DNA of 64,000 nucleotides, taken from NCBI GenBank assembly GCA_963754125.1, contig CAVWEX010000002.1:62001-126000 (forward strand). The letters are read 5' to 3'. This DNA comes from RPQJ01 sp963754125 (GTDB taxonomy: Bacteria > Pseudomonadota > Gammaproteobacteria > Steroidobacterales > Steroidobacteraceae). A program made the position numbers and the translations under genes. The notes beneath the pieces were generated by a model, which was given only the letters and a program-made list of their open reading frames with translations, ran no database searches and was not told the origin of the DNA. Below are positions 36,057-44,897 of this stretch, piece by piece; position 1 is the stretch's first letter, and each line of letters starts with the position of its first letter.

Positions 36057-37340
36057 ATGACGGAAGCACGGCAACCCGAGCCGGCCTCGCCCGATTCCTG
36101 CGCTGAAGCCGGTCATGGCGGCCGGCTGCTGCGACTCGACGAGGCGCGCGAGCGCATCATCGCGGACGTTGTGCCGGTGACGGAGCGGGAAGTCGTCGGC
36201 CTTCGTGACGCACTGGGTCGCGTGCTCGCGAGCGCGGTCCACTCGACCGTGGACGTTCCGTCGCATCGCAGCTCCGCGATGGATGGCTACGCGCTGGCCG
36301 GCCAGGACCTGCCGTCGTCGGGTGAGGCTGCCTTCGAACTCGTCGGCAAGTCACTGGCGGGGCGACCGTTCGACGGCCGGGTCGGGCGGGGGCAGTGCGT
36401 ACGCATCATGACCGGCGCGCCCGTGCCCGAGGACACCGACACGGTGGTCATGCAGGAGCAGGTGCGTGTGGACGGCAATCGCGTGGTGATCGAGGCGGGT
36501 CAGCGTGTCGGCCAGCATGTCCGTCCCGTCGGCGAGGACGTTCATCGTGGAGACCTGGCGATCGGTGCCGGCACGCTGCTGCATCCGGCCCAGCTCGGAT
36601 TGCTGGCTGCGGTAGGAGTCGGGCAGGTACCCGTGCTGCGCCGGGTGCGGGTCGCGACCTTCTCCACGGGCGACGAGCTGCGACCGGTCGGCGAACCGCT
36701 TGTCCTCGGACAGATCTACGACAGCAATCGCTATTCGCTGTACGGCATGCTGGCGCGCCTCGGACTCGAGGTGATCGATCTCGGGGTCGTGCCGGACTCA
36801 CGCGAGGACACGATTCGCGCGTTCGAAGCGGCGGCGACCCGCGCCGATGCCATCGTCTCGTCGGGCGGCGTCTCGGTGGGCGAGGCGGACTACGTCACGG
36901 AGACGCTCGAGCGACATGGGCGGATCGGATTCTGGAAAGTCGCGATCAAGCCGGGCAAGCCCATCGCATTCGGGCGATTCGGGCCGGCGTATTTCTTCGG
37001 CCTGCCGGGCAATCCGGTGGCGGTGATGGTCGCCTTTTACCAGCTCGTGCAGCCGGCGCTGCGCGCGCTCATGGGTGCCGTCCATGCGGATCCGCCGATC
37101 CTCGTGCGAGCCACCTGCAAGACCCGGTTGCGCAAGGCGCCCGGCCGGATGGAGTTTCAGCGCGGCGTCCTCGAGCGGCAGCCGTCCGGCACGTACACGG
37201 TGCGCAGCAGTGGCCACCAGGGCTCGGGAGTGCTGCACTCGATGAGCGAGGCCAACTGCTTCATCGTGCTGCCGCTGGAAGGAGGCGACGTCGAGCCGGG
37301 GACGGAAATCGACGTCCAGCCGTTCGCCGGCCTGGTCTGA
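36057..37340 (+). CDS. moeA: Molybdopterin molybdenumtransferase MoeA
   Basis: Inserts molybdate into adenylylated molybdopterin. 427 residues from ATG 36057. A TTG at 36030 with GAGGAG only 2 nt before it is the alternative start. Family landmarks are VDVPSHRSSAMDGYAL, RIMTGAPVPEDTDTVVMQE, FSTGDEL, YDSNRYSLYGML, SSGGVSVGEADY (the MPT-binding loop) and FFGLPGNPVAVMV. It lies between mobA and moaB. Confidence 0.95.
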   Translation: MTEARQPEPASPDSCAEAGHGGRLLRLDEARERIIADVVPVTEREVVGLRDALGRVLASAVHSTVDVPSHRSSAMDGYALAGQDLPSSGEAAFELVGKSLAGRPFDGRVGRGQCVRIMTGAPVPEDTDTVVMQEQVRVDGNRVVIEAGQRVGQHVRPVGEDVHRGDLAIGAGTLLHPAQLGLLAAVGVGQVPVLRRVRVATFSTGDELRPVGEPLVLGQIYDSNRYSLYGMLARLGLEVIDLGVVPDSREDTIRAFEAAATRADAIVSSGGVSVGEADYVTETLERHGRIGFWKVAIKPGKPIAFGRFGPAYFFGLPGNPVAVMVAFYQLVQPALRALMGAVHADPPILVRATCKTRLRKAPGRMEFQRGVLERQPSGTYTVRSSGHQGSGVLHSMSEANCFIVLPLEGGDVEPGTEIDVQPFAGLV

Positions 37341-37371
37341 TCCGGCATTACTCATGCAGGAGAGTCGAAGC

Positions 37372-37908
37372 ATGTCTTTTGCACACGGTGGCGGCGATCG
37401 TGAATTCGTGCCGGTCAGCATCGCGGTCCTCACGGTGTCCGATTCGCGCGACGAACAGAGTGACAAGTCGGGCCGGCTGCTGGTCGAGCGGCTGGTCGCT
37501 GCGGGTCACCGGCTCGCCGAGAAGCTGATCGTCCGCGACGACGTCTACCTGATCCGTGCGGCGATATCGCGCTGGATTGCCGATCCGCAGGTGAACGTCG
37601 TCATCACGACGGGCGGGACTGGAGTCACGGGGCGAGACGGCACGCCGGAGGCGGTCGAACCGCTGCTCGACAAGGTGCTCGAGGGGTTCGGCGAGATGTT
37701 CCGGTCGGTGTCCTACGCAGACATCGGGACGTCGACCCTGCAGTCGCGAGCGCTCGCGGGCGTGGCCAATGCAACCTACGTGTTCTGCGTGCCGGGCTCC
37801 TCCGGCGCCTGCGCCACGGCCTGGGATGTGTTGATCGAGGCGCAACTCGATTCCCGGACGCGGCCCTGCAACCTCGTCGAACTGATGCCCAGGCTGACGG
37901 AGCGGTGA
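37372..37908 (+). CDS. moaB: Molybdenum cofactor biosynthesis protein MoaB
   Basis: MPT adenylyltransferase family (MogA/MoaB), activating molybdopterin for MoeA. 178 residues; ATG 37372 is preferred over ATG 37354 because AGGAG lies 9 nt upstream of it. Motifs are VSIAVLTVSDSRDE, VITTGGTGVTGRDGTPEAV (MPT-binding), and FCVPGSSGACATAWD. The stop overlaps the GTG of yqeC. Confidence 0.95.
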   Translation: MSFAHGGGDREFVPVSIAVLTVSDSRDEQSDKSGRLLVERLVAAGHRLAEKLIVRDDVYLIRAAISRWIADPQVNVVITTGGTGVTGRDGTPEAVEPLLDKVLEGFGEMFRSVSYADIGTSTLQSRALAGVANATYVFCVPGSSGACATAWDVLIEAQLDSRTRPCNLVELMPRLTER

Positions 37909-38681
37909 CCGCGTCAGGCGCAAGCGCGGACAGCGCGTTGCTCGACCTGCTGGAGGCACGCACCGGCGTCGTCTGCGCCGTCGGAGCCGGGGGCAAGAAG
38001 AGCCTGCTCAACCACCTCGCCACGATCCATCCTGGCCGGGTGGCGCTCACGACGACCGTCTTCATGACCCACTTCGCAGGCAAGCCGCGCTTTGCAGTCG
38101 CCGTGGACGAGGGCCAGCGGCTGCCGGGGGCGGTCGCGACTCTCGATCCTGCGCTCGGCGTCGTGTATGCCTGTCCGAGCGACAAGCCAGGGCGGTGGTC
38201 AGGCGTGAGCGAGGCCACTCTCGAGCGGATTCATCGCGAGGGCGGCTTCGCCGCCACGTACGTCAAGGCCGACGGCGCGCGGATGCGGTACGTGAAAGCG
38301 CCGGCGGATGGGGAACCCGCGTTGCCAGCGTGCTGCACGACCGTGCTGCCGGTCCTCTCGGCACTCGCCATCGGCGAGCCGTTGACGGCGGCGGTCGCGC
38401 ATCGGATCGAGCGCATCGAGCGTGTCACCGGGCTGCGCGAAAACGAGCGGATCACCGCGCGGCATCTGGGCCAGTTGCTGGCCAGCGCGGACGGCTCGAT
38501 GAAGTCGACCGAGGGGAGGTGGGTCGTTCCCGTCATCAACATGGTGGACGACGACATTCGCGAAGCACAGGCGCGGGAGTCCGCCGAGGTCGCGCTGGAA
38601 CTCTGCAGCCGCATCGACAGAGTGGTGCTCGCCTGCTTTGCGCGGATCGAGAATCCCGTGGTGGCCGTCGTACGACGCTGA
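37905..38681 (+). CDS. yqeC: Selenium-related YqeC-like protein
   Basis: 258 residues, GTG start overlapping the moaB stop. The P-loop-like GAVGAGGKKSLLNHLA motif near residue 25, TTTVFMTHF and VKADGARMRYVKAP match the YqeC family. That family co-occurs with selD and selenium-dependent molybdenum hydroxylases. Here the gene sits between Mo-cofactor genes and the sel operon, which agrees. Its exact reaction is not known. It converges on selD with 33 nt between stops. Confidence 0.8.
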   Translation: MTASGASADSALLDLLEARTGVVCAVGAGGKKSLLNHLATIHPGRVALTTTVFMTHFAGKPRFAVAVDEGQRLPGAVATLDPALGVVYACPSDKPGRWSGVSEATLERIHREGGFAATYVKADGARMRYVKAPADGEPALPACCTTVLPVLSALAIGEPLTAAVAHRIERIERVTGLRENERITARHLGQLLASADGSMKSTEGRWVVPVINMVDDDIREAQARESAEVALELCSRIDRVVLACFARIENPVVAVVRR

Positions 38682-38704
38682 GGCGAGCGCTGAGGCGAGC
38701 GCTG
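38677..38704. repeat. Short tandem duplication between yqeC and selD
   Basis: The 12-nt unit GCTGAGGCGAGC is present twice in direct succession, followed by GCTG. It spans the yqeC stop codon and most of the 33-nt space to selD. Probably a slippage duplication. Confidence 0.6.
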
Positions 38705-38714
38705 CGATGCGGAC

Positions 38715-39794
38715 TCAAAGCTCCACGGTGACTCCGGGCGCACCGTCGCTGATGTCGCCGACGATCGCAGCGCGCTCGAAGCCACGGCGCCGGAACGTTG
38801 CCAGCACGTCGTCGACGGCATCGGCGGCGCAGGACACGAGCAGGCCACCCGAGGTCTGCGGATCGCACAGCAGAGCCTTGCGGACCTCGTCGAGACTGGC
38901 GGCCAGCCGCACGTCCGGGCCATAAGACGCCCAGTTGCGTGCCGACGCACCGGTGACGAAACCCGCTTCGGCCAGTGCGACGACGTTGTCGAGGAACGGC
39001 AGCCGCGACATCTGCACTCGCGCCTGCTTGCCCGATCCGCGACAGATCTCGAGCAGGTGGCCGAGCAGACCGAAGCCGGTGACGTCGGTCATGGCGTGCA
39101 CGCCCGGCACGCACGCGAGGTCCGGGCCGACGACATTGAGCTGCGTCGTCGTCTCGAGCATCGCCCGGTAGTCGGCAGCCGCGAGCGCTTCCTTCTTCAG
39201 GGCGGCCGAGAAGATGCCGACGCCGAGCGGCTTGCCGAGCACCAGCACGTCGCCCGCGCGGGCATCGGCGTTGCGCTTGACGCGGTCCGGATGAACGACG
39301 CCGAGCGCAACCAGGCCATAGATGGGTTCCACCGAATCGATGCTGTGACCGCCGGCGAGTGGAATGCCCGCCTGCGCGCAAACGGCCTCGCCGCCGCGCA
39401 GGATCTCGCGGATGATCTCGGCGGGCAGGACCTTGATGGGCATCCCGACGATTGCCAGGGCCAGGATCGGCGTGCCGCCCATGGCGTAGACGTCGCTCAA
39501 GGCGTTGGTCGCTGCGATGCGCCCGAAGTCGAACGGATCGTCGACGATGGGCATGAAGAAATCGGTGGTGGCGATCACCGCCTGCTCGTCGTTGAGGCGA
39601 TAGACGGCCGCGTCGTCCGCGGTCTCCGCGCCCACCAGCAACTGGGCGAACGGCGCGGTGTTCGCGGCGTCCTTGAGCAGGTCGCGAAGGACTCCCGGCG
39701 CGATCTTGCAGCCGCATCCGCCGCCGTGCGACAGGGAGGTCAGCCGCAAGGGGGGCCCATCGTTCGCGGCGCCTGACACGGTCGGATTGGCCAT
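38715..39794 (-). CDS. selD: Selenide, water dikinase SelD
   Basis: Makes selenophosphate from selenide and ATP, the selenium donor for Sec-tRNA. 359 residues. The active-site loop is HGGGCGCKIAPGVL, with Cys27 and Lys30 matching Cys17/Lys20 of E. coli. Asp-rich ATP/metal motifs follow (GAETADDAAVY; TTDFFMPIVDDPFDFG). The active position is Cys, not Sec. It is the last gene of the fdo-sel transcription unit, 15 nt after the selC tRNA. Confidence 0.97.
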   Translation of the reverse strand: MANPTVSGAANDGPPLRLTSLSHGGGCGCKIAPGVLRDLLKDAANTAPFAQLLVGAETADDAAVYRLNDEQAVIATTDFFMPIVDDPFDFGRIAATNALSDVYAMGGTPILALAIVGMPIKVLPAEIIREILRGGEAVCAQAGIPLAGGHSIDSVEPIYGLVALGVVHPDRVKRNADARAGDVLVLGKPLGVGIFSAALKKEALAAADYRAMLETTTQLNVVGPDLACVPGVHAMTDVTGFGLLGHLLEICRGSGKQARVQMSRLPFLDNVVALAEAGFVTGASARNWASYGPDVRLAASLDEVRKALLCDPQTSGGLLVSCAADAVDDVLATFRRRGFERAAIVGDISDGAPGVTVEL

Positions 39795-39809
39795 GAGTGC
39801 TCCTGAAGT

Positions 39810-39905
39810 TGGCGGAAGGACGTGGGAGTCGAACCCACCAGGAACCGCCTGACGGCCCCTACCGGGTTTGAAGCCCGGCCGTCCCTCCGGGGACGCAGTC
39901 CTTCC
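39810..39905 (-). tRNA. selC: tRNA-Sec (UCA anticodon)
   Basis: 96-nt tRNA with encoded CCA. The 8-bp acceptor GGAAGGAC/GTCCTTCC is one base pair longer than normal, as in all selenocysteine tRNAs. The anticodon loop is CTTCAAA (UCA, reads UGA) on a GCCGGG/CCCGGT-type stem. There is a long variable arm and the T-loop TTCGACT. It lies within the sel operon with only 21 nt from selB and 15 nt to selD. It must therefore be cut out of the polycistronic transcript or have its own promoter. Confidence 0.96.
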
Positions 39906-39926
39906 GTGCGCGTTGCGCCGCTGGTT

Positions 39927-41843
39927 CTATCGTACCTGCATCAAAGAGTCCTGAAACAGCCGGTGGCTGTCGCCGATGCGCCGCGACATGCCGACGCGAT
40001 CGAAGAACTCCAGGATCTGGATGGCCACCTTTCTACCCGTGCCGATCCGGTCGCGAAACGTCGCCGCCCGCGCCTCACCGTCGCAGTCGTGCAGGCTGCG
40101 CAGGATCTCGGAGAGTTCCGCGACGGACTCGCGTGGGAAGTAATGATCGTGCGCCACCAGGAACAGCTCGCCCTGACCCACCAGCGTCCGGCACAGGCGT
40201 CGCACGCGATCCTCCTCGAGCCGCAAGCTTCGCGCCAGGTCACGCACGCGCGGCGGGTTGAACGGCCGCGCGCGCAGCATCGGGCGGATGTCCTCGTTCC
40301 ACAGCTTTTCGTCGGGCAACGCGAGCTTCACGGCGTGGCCCGGCAGGTGCAGCAGCGCACCGCGCACCGCCACCTTGCCGGCGGCGACGAGTGCGCCGAC
40401 GAGCGCGGCGAACACCGGCCGCGGGAGCGACGGGTCGGTCAGCCGGCGCAGTCGCTCCCGGTCCGGGCCGAGGCGTTCGGGATCGCGCGCGTGTTCGGCG
40501 GTCAGGGCCTCGAGCGTGCGGGACTGGAGTGATTCCCAGCGCCCGGGCGAGAACACGACCGGACCGGCCGGACCGGGCACCTCGACGAGTGACGGGTGGC
40601 CGCGCAGCTGCGCGGCGCTCGATTCATCGAGGTTCCAGAGCCGTACGAAGCGTGCGAGGTCGACGCCGCCCGGCACGAGATCGACCAGTCCCAGCAGCGC
40701 GGCGACCGGGTCATCGTGGCGGTAGGCGCGCAGCACTGCGATGCGCTGCGTACTGCGGCGGCCGCGAGTCGGCGGGTCGTCGTCGAGTACGCGGCCGCCG
40801 CCGAGCGTCTGGCGTGCGGACTGGTCGCGGAGGATCACGCGATCGCCGCGCAGCGCCAGCGTCGGCGTGTCCAGCACGAGCTGCACGAGGGCCGTCGTGC
40901 CGGGGTCGATCGCGTCGCCCTCCAGGACCGCGACGCGGCCGGTGATGCGGGCGGCTCCGAGGTGCGCGTGCACCGGTGTCCAGTGCTGCAGTGGACGCCC
41001 GGCGTGCGGCGAGACCCGCAGCTCGACGTCGAGTTTGTCGGTGGGCGCGTACAGCTCGGGCGCCACCAGCCAGTCGCCGCGGCCGACGTTGTCCCGATCG
41101 AGCCTCGGCCCGGTGAGGTTCAGCGCGCAGCGCTGGCCCGCCCAGCCGCGTTCTGCGGCCGCGTTCTGCGCGTGGAGGCCGCGCACGCGCACCTCGAGTC
41201 CGCGTGGCGCGAGGATCAACCTGTCCTCGACGGCGACCACGCCGGAGTGCGCGCTGCCGGTCACGACCACGCCGGTGCCCTTCAGCACGAACGCACGATC
41301 CACGGCGAGCCGGAAGCGCCCACGCTGGTCGCGCAGCTGCGTCAACGTGGCTTCCGAAGCGAGGTGCGCGCGCAGCGCGTCCAGTCCTTCGCCAGAAACC
41401 GACGATACGGGGAAGACTGGCGCGCCGGCGAGGCTGGTGCCCAGCAGCAATCCGGCGATCTGTGCCGCGACCTCGGCCTGCCGCTCCGCGTCCGCCAGGT
41501 CGCATTTCGTCAGCGCGACGGCGCCGCGGTCGAGGCCGAGCAGGTCGATGATCTCGAGGTGCTCGCGGGTCTGTGGCATCGGGCCGTCGTCGGCCGCGAT
41601 GACGAGCAGCACGAAGTCCATGCCCGTGGCGCCGGCCAGCATGTTGTGCACCAGTCGCTCGTGCCCCGGCACGTCCACGAAACCGAGCCGCATGCCGTCG
41701 TCGCAGGTCGCGTAGGCGTAACCCAGGTCGAGGGTGATGCCGCGCGCCTTCTCTTCCTCCCAGCGATCGGGATCCGTGCCCGTGAGCGCGCGCACCAGCG
41801 CGCTCTTGCCGTGGTCGATGTGGCCCGCGGTGCCGACGATCAT
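39927..41843 (-). CDS. selB: Selenocysteine-specific elongation factor SelB
   Basis: Carries Sec-tRNA to UGA codons marked by a SECIS hairpin. 638 residues. EF-Tu-like GTPase with G1 GHIDHGKSALV, G3 DVPGHE, G4 TKCD; then two beta-barrel domains. A C-terminal region of winged helices (from about residue 400; for example RVRDLARSLRLEEDRVRRLC) binds SECIS RNA. The ATG overlaps the selA stop by 4 nt. It agrees with the in-frame UGA of fdoG in the same unit. Confidence 0.96.
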   Translation of the reverse strand: MIVGTAGHIDHGKSALVRALTGTDPDRWEEEKARGITLDLGYAYATCDDGMRLGFVDVPGHERLVHNMLAGATGMDFVLLVIAADDGPMPQTREHLEIIDLLGLDRGAVALTKCDLADAERQAEVAAQIAGLLLGTSLAGAPVFPVSSVSGEGLDALRAHLASEATLTQLRDQRGRFRLAVDRAFVLKGTGVVVTGSAHSGVVAVEDRLILAPRGLEVRVRGLHAQNAAAERGWAGQRCALNLTGPRLDRDNVGRGDWLVAPELYAPTDKLDVELRVSPHAGRPLQHWTPVHAHLGAARITGRVAVLEGDAIDPGTTALVQLVLDTPTLALRGDRVILRDQSARQTLGGGRVLDDDPPTRGRRSTQRIAVLRAYRHDDPVAALLGLVDLVPGGVDLARFVRLWNLDESSAAQLRGHPSLVEVPGPAGPVVFSPGRWESLQSRTLEALTAEHARDPERLGPDRERLRRLTDPSLPRPVFAALVGALVAAGKVAVRGALLHLPGHAVKLALPDEKLWNEDIRPMLRARPFNPPRVRDLARSLRLEEDRVRRLCRTLVGQGELFLVAHDHYFPRESVAELSEILRSLHDCDGEARAATFRDRIGTGRKVAIQILEFFDRVGMSRRIGDSHRLFQDSLMQVR

Positions 41844-43315
41844 GACCGACCGGGCTCCGTGTTCGCGAGGTTCGGGCGCAACTGCGGCAGCTGCTGCAGG
41901 AAAGTCGCCTCGTCCTCCAGGCAGCGCAGGTCGAGCACGAGCGCGCCTTCGACGACGCGGCCGATGACCGGCACGGGGAGTGCCCGCAGCGCCGCCGCCA
42001 ACCGGGTCAACGCGCGCCCCTCGCCACGGCCGCGGGTCGTGGGGCGGATCGCCACGCCGGCGCTCGGCAGTCGATCGGACGGACGGGCTCCGCTACCGAC
42101 CTGGCTCTCGCACCCGGTCGCTTCGGCCACATAGCCCGGCGGCAGATACGCCTGTACCTGCGGAGCGATCCGTGCCGCCAGTGCGTTGAGCTCATCGAGC
42201 TTGCGGGCCAGCAGCCGAAACGTGGGCAGTCGCTCGGCCAGCCGATCCGGATCGCGGTATAGCCGCACGACCGCCTCGAGCGCGCCGAGCGTGAGCTTGT
42301 CGAGCCGCAGCGCGCGCTTGAGCGGATTGCGCTTGATCCTGTCGATCAGATCGCGCCGGCCGACCAGGATGCCGGCCTGCGGGCCGCCGAGCAGCTTGTC
42401 GCCGCTGATCGAGACGAGGTCGACGCCGTCGGCGAGCGCTTCCTGCACGGTCGGTTCATGCGGCAGGCCCCAGCGCTCGAGCGGCACCAGCGCGCCGCTG
42501 CCGAGGTCGACCATCAGCGGCAGCCCGTGCGCGTGGGCCAGCTCGGCGAGCGAGCGCTGCTCGACGCTTGCGGTGAATCCGCGCACCTCGTAGTTGCTCG
42601 TGTGCACCTTGAGCAGCAAACGCGTGCGCGGCCCGATGGCCTGCTCGTAGTCGGCGAGGTGCGTGCGGTTCGTGGTGCCGACCTCGCGCAGGCGCGTGCC
42701 GGCACGCGCCATCACGTCCGGGATGCGGAACGACCCGCCGATCTCGACCAGTTCGCCACGCGACACGATCGCTTCCTTGCGCAGCGCGAGTGTGTTCAGC
42801 GCGAGCAGGACGGCGGCAGCGTTGTTGTTCACGAACGTCGCGGCCTCGGCGCCGGTCACCTCGCGCAGCAAGCCCTCGATCAGGTCGTCGCGATCGCCGC
42901 GGCGACCGTGCTCGAGGTCGAACTCGAGGTTCGTGGGATGACGGGCGGCGAGTTCGAGCGCCGCGATCGCCGGCTCCGGCAGCGGCGCGCGGCCGAGGTT
43001 CGTGTGCAGCACCGTGCCCGTGAGGTTGAAGACCCGGCGCAGCCCGGGCTGGTCGCCGGCGGCGAGCCGTGCGGCGATCGCGCCAGCGAGCGTGTCGAGC
43101 GCGTAGTCCCGTGGCGTGGCGGCGCTGTCGGCTGCGCGGGCGCGCAGATCAGCGACGACCTTGCGGGTGGCTTCGAGCACCAGCAGGCGACCATGCAGGG
43201 CGAGCAGGGGTTTCAGCGCCTCGTGCGCGAGGAGGCGGTCGATGGACGGCGGACGCGGCGGCCGGTCGCCGGCCTCGGCAGGGTACGCGTCGTCGGCAGT
43301 GCTCGTTGGCTGCAT
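41840..43315 (-). CDS. selA: L-seryl-tRNA(Sec) selenium transferase SelA
   Basis: PLP enzyme that converts Ser-tRNA-Sec to Sec-tRNA-Sec. 491 residues from ATG 43315 (the frame is open upstream but without family similarity). The PLP lysine is Lys307 in VSISGDKLLGGPQAG. Other family blocks are FNLTGTVLHTNLGRAPLPE, ATFVNNNAAAVLLAL and KVHTSNYEVRGF. It overlaps selB and is 32 nt after fdhE. Confidence 0.96.
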   Translation of the reverse strand: MQPTSTADDAYPAEAGDRPPRPPSIDRLLAHEALKPLLALHGRLLVLEATRKVVADLRARAADSAATPRDYALDTLAGAIAARLAAGDQPGLRRVFNLTGTVLHTNLGRAPLPEPAIAALELAARHPTNLEFDLEHGRRGDRDDLIEGLLREVTGAEAATFVNNNAAAVLLALNTLALRKEAIVSRGELVEIGGSFRIPDVMARAGTRLREVGTTNRTHLADYEQAIGPRTRLLLKVHTSNYEVRGFTASVEQRSLAELAHAHGLPLMVDLGSGALVPLERWGLPHEPTVQEALADGVDLVSISGDKLLGGPQAGILVGRRDLIDRIKRNPLKRALRLDKLTLGALEAVVRLYRDPDRLAERLPTFRLLARKLDELNALAARIAPQVQAYLPPGYVAEATGCESQVGSGARPSDRLPSAGVAIRPTTRGRGEGRALTRLAAALRALPVPVIGRVVEGALVLDLRCLEDEATFLQQLPQLRPNLANTEPGRS

Positions 43316-43347
43316 GAGTCTCGTCGACGGGCAGTACCTGCCACGTC

Positions 43348-44274
43348 TCAGTCTGCGCTGCGCTCCTCGCCGGGGACGAACAGCAGATTGGGTCCGCTGC
43401 GCAGATACTGGCGCTCCGACATCAGCATGTCCAGCGTCAGGGTCGCGAGGTCGTCGGCCACCGGGTCCGCTTGCGGCGCCTTGGTCATGTAGACCTGCTT
43501 CAGGTAGCTGCGACACTCGTCGCAGGCCTCGGCCTTCACCGCTTCACCGGCGCCTTCCACGGCGAAATAGCCGAGATCGTTCGTATTGCTGCAGTTCGAG
43601 CACTGCACGCGCGCCAGGTGCCACTCCGTGTCACAGAGCGAGCAGTGCAGGTAACGCAGGCCCTGCTCGACCCCGCCGATGCGCACCACGCTCGCCACGG
43701 GCGCGCTGCCGCAGACGGGGCACAGCCCAGTGACCGGCCCTCCGGCGCGGAACAGGCCCGGATCGATCTGCGAGGCGAGCGCGTTCCAGTACACCTGCAG
43801 TGCGGCCGCCACGAGCGGCGCCTGGGCTGGATGTTCCGCCTCGAACTCACCCGCCAGCAGGTGTTCCGCAACGGTCTCGAGGCGCTCCGGCGTTGCGGCG
43901 CCGAGTTCGGGCACGGCCAGGCTCGCGGCTTCCTCCGTTGCGAGCCGCCCGAGAATCAGGTCGAGCGCCTGCCGCCATACCGGATCACGCGGCCACCCGA
44001 GCGCGGGAAACACCGGCCGTCCTTCCTCGGTGCAGCGCGCGACGTGGTCCGTGTCCACGGCGGGTATCCGTCCCACGAGCGCGTGCGCCGCATGAGCCTG
44101 CGCCGCGACGAGGCGCGCCATGAACTCGAGGTAACCGGCGAGCGCGTGCCCCGCCGCCAATGCATGCAGGCGGCGGGCACGGTCGCGGAAGGTGTATTCC
44201 CCGCCGGGGACGCGCACGTGAGGCGCGTCCCCGGCGGGGGGGCTAGGGGCGCCGGGCGTCGCGCCTTCGCTCAC
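43348..44274 (-). CDS. fdhE: Formate dehydrogenase accessory protein FdhE
   Basis: Needed for assembly of active periplasmic formate dehydrogenase. 308 residues. GTG 44274 overlaps the fdoI stop. The metal-binding cysteines are arranged as CPVCG, CSLC, CSNC and CDEC in the C-terminal half, the rubredoxin-like fold of the family. The N-terminal helical part starts with EGATPG and a Pro-rich stretch. It lies between the structural fdo genes and selA, as in many Sec-FDH islands. Confidence 0.93.
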   Translation of the reverse strand: MSEGATPGAPSPPAGDAPHVRVPGGEYTFRDRARRLHALAAGHALAGYLEFMARLVAAQAHAAHALVGRIPAVDTDHVARCTEEGRPVFPALGWPRDPVWRQALDLILGRLATEEAASLAVPELGAATPERLETVAEHLLAGEFEAEHPAQAPLVAAALQVYWNALASQIDPGLFRAGGPVTGLCPVCGSAPVASVVRIGGVEQGLRYLHCSLCDTEWHLARVQCSNCSNTNDLGYFAVEGAGEAVKAEACDECRSYLKQVYMTKAPQADPVADDLATLTLDMLMSERQYLRSGPNLLFVPGEERSAD

Positions 44275-44894
44275 TTGCGAGAGGCCTCCTCGTACCACCG
44301 CGGGTGGTGCGCCTTCGCCCAGGGGCGCGATACCTTGCCGCGGAGCATCCCCTCCATCGAGCCTTTTACCCAGAACGACGAGTAGATGTGCACCATGACG
44401 AGCAGGATCAGGGCGAGCGCACCCAGTGCATGCATCAGTGCACCGAACCGGAGGGCGCCGATGCCGACCGACGGTGCGAAGTACGGCTGCCAGATGGCGA
44501 TGCCCGAGACGAGCAGGATCACCATGCTCGCGAGCAGCACCCAGAACAGCAGTTTCTGCCCCGGGTTGTAGCGCCCGATCGGCGGCGCCCGGTCGTCGCG
44601 GTTGGCGATGACGTCGCCGATCTTGCCGAGCCACGCACGGTCGTTGCCGCTCAGCACGTTGTGGTGCCAGAACTTCAGGGCCATGAGGATGAACGCGACG
44701 AACATCAGCACCCCGATGAAGGGATGCAGCACGCGCGCCCAGGTTCCCCCCCCGAGCAGGTTGGCCATCCAGTACATCGAGGGGTGGAAGAACGCGAGCC
44801 CCGACGCGGCCAGCAGCAGGAAGGTGATGGCAGTGAGCCAGTGCAGGATGCGCTCACCCGCCGTGTAGCGATCGATCATGGAATGCTGGCTCAT
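44271..44894 (-). CDS. fdoI: Formate dehydrogenase cytochrome b556 subunit (gamma)
   Basis: Membrane anchor that passes electrons from the iron-sulfur subunit to quinone. 207 residues, four hydrophobic helices. Haem-ligand His residues are in ERILHWLTAITFLLLAASG, ARVLHPFIGVL and LMVMVHIYSSF-type helices (GALALILLVMVHIY). The FWHHN motif after helix 2 is typical. It starts 3 nt after fdoH and its stop overlaps fdhE. Confidence 0.94.
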   Translation of the reverse strand: MSQHSMIDRYTAGERILHWLTAITFLLLAASGLAFFHPSMYWMANLLGGGTWARVLHPFIGVLMFVAFILMALKFWHHNVLSGNDRAWLGKIGDVIANRDDRAPPIGRYNPGQKLLFWVLLASMVILLVSGIAIWQPYFAPSVGIGALRFGALMHALGALALILLVMVHIYSSFWVKGSMEGMLRGKVSRPWAKAHHPRWYEEASRK

Positions 44895-44897
44895 GGT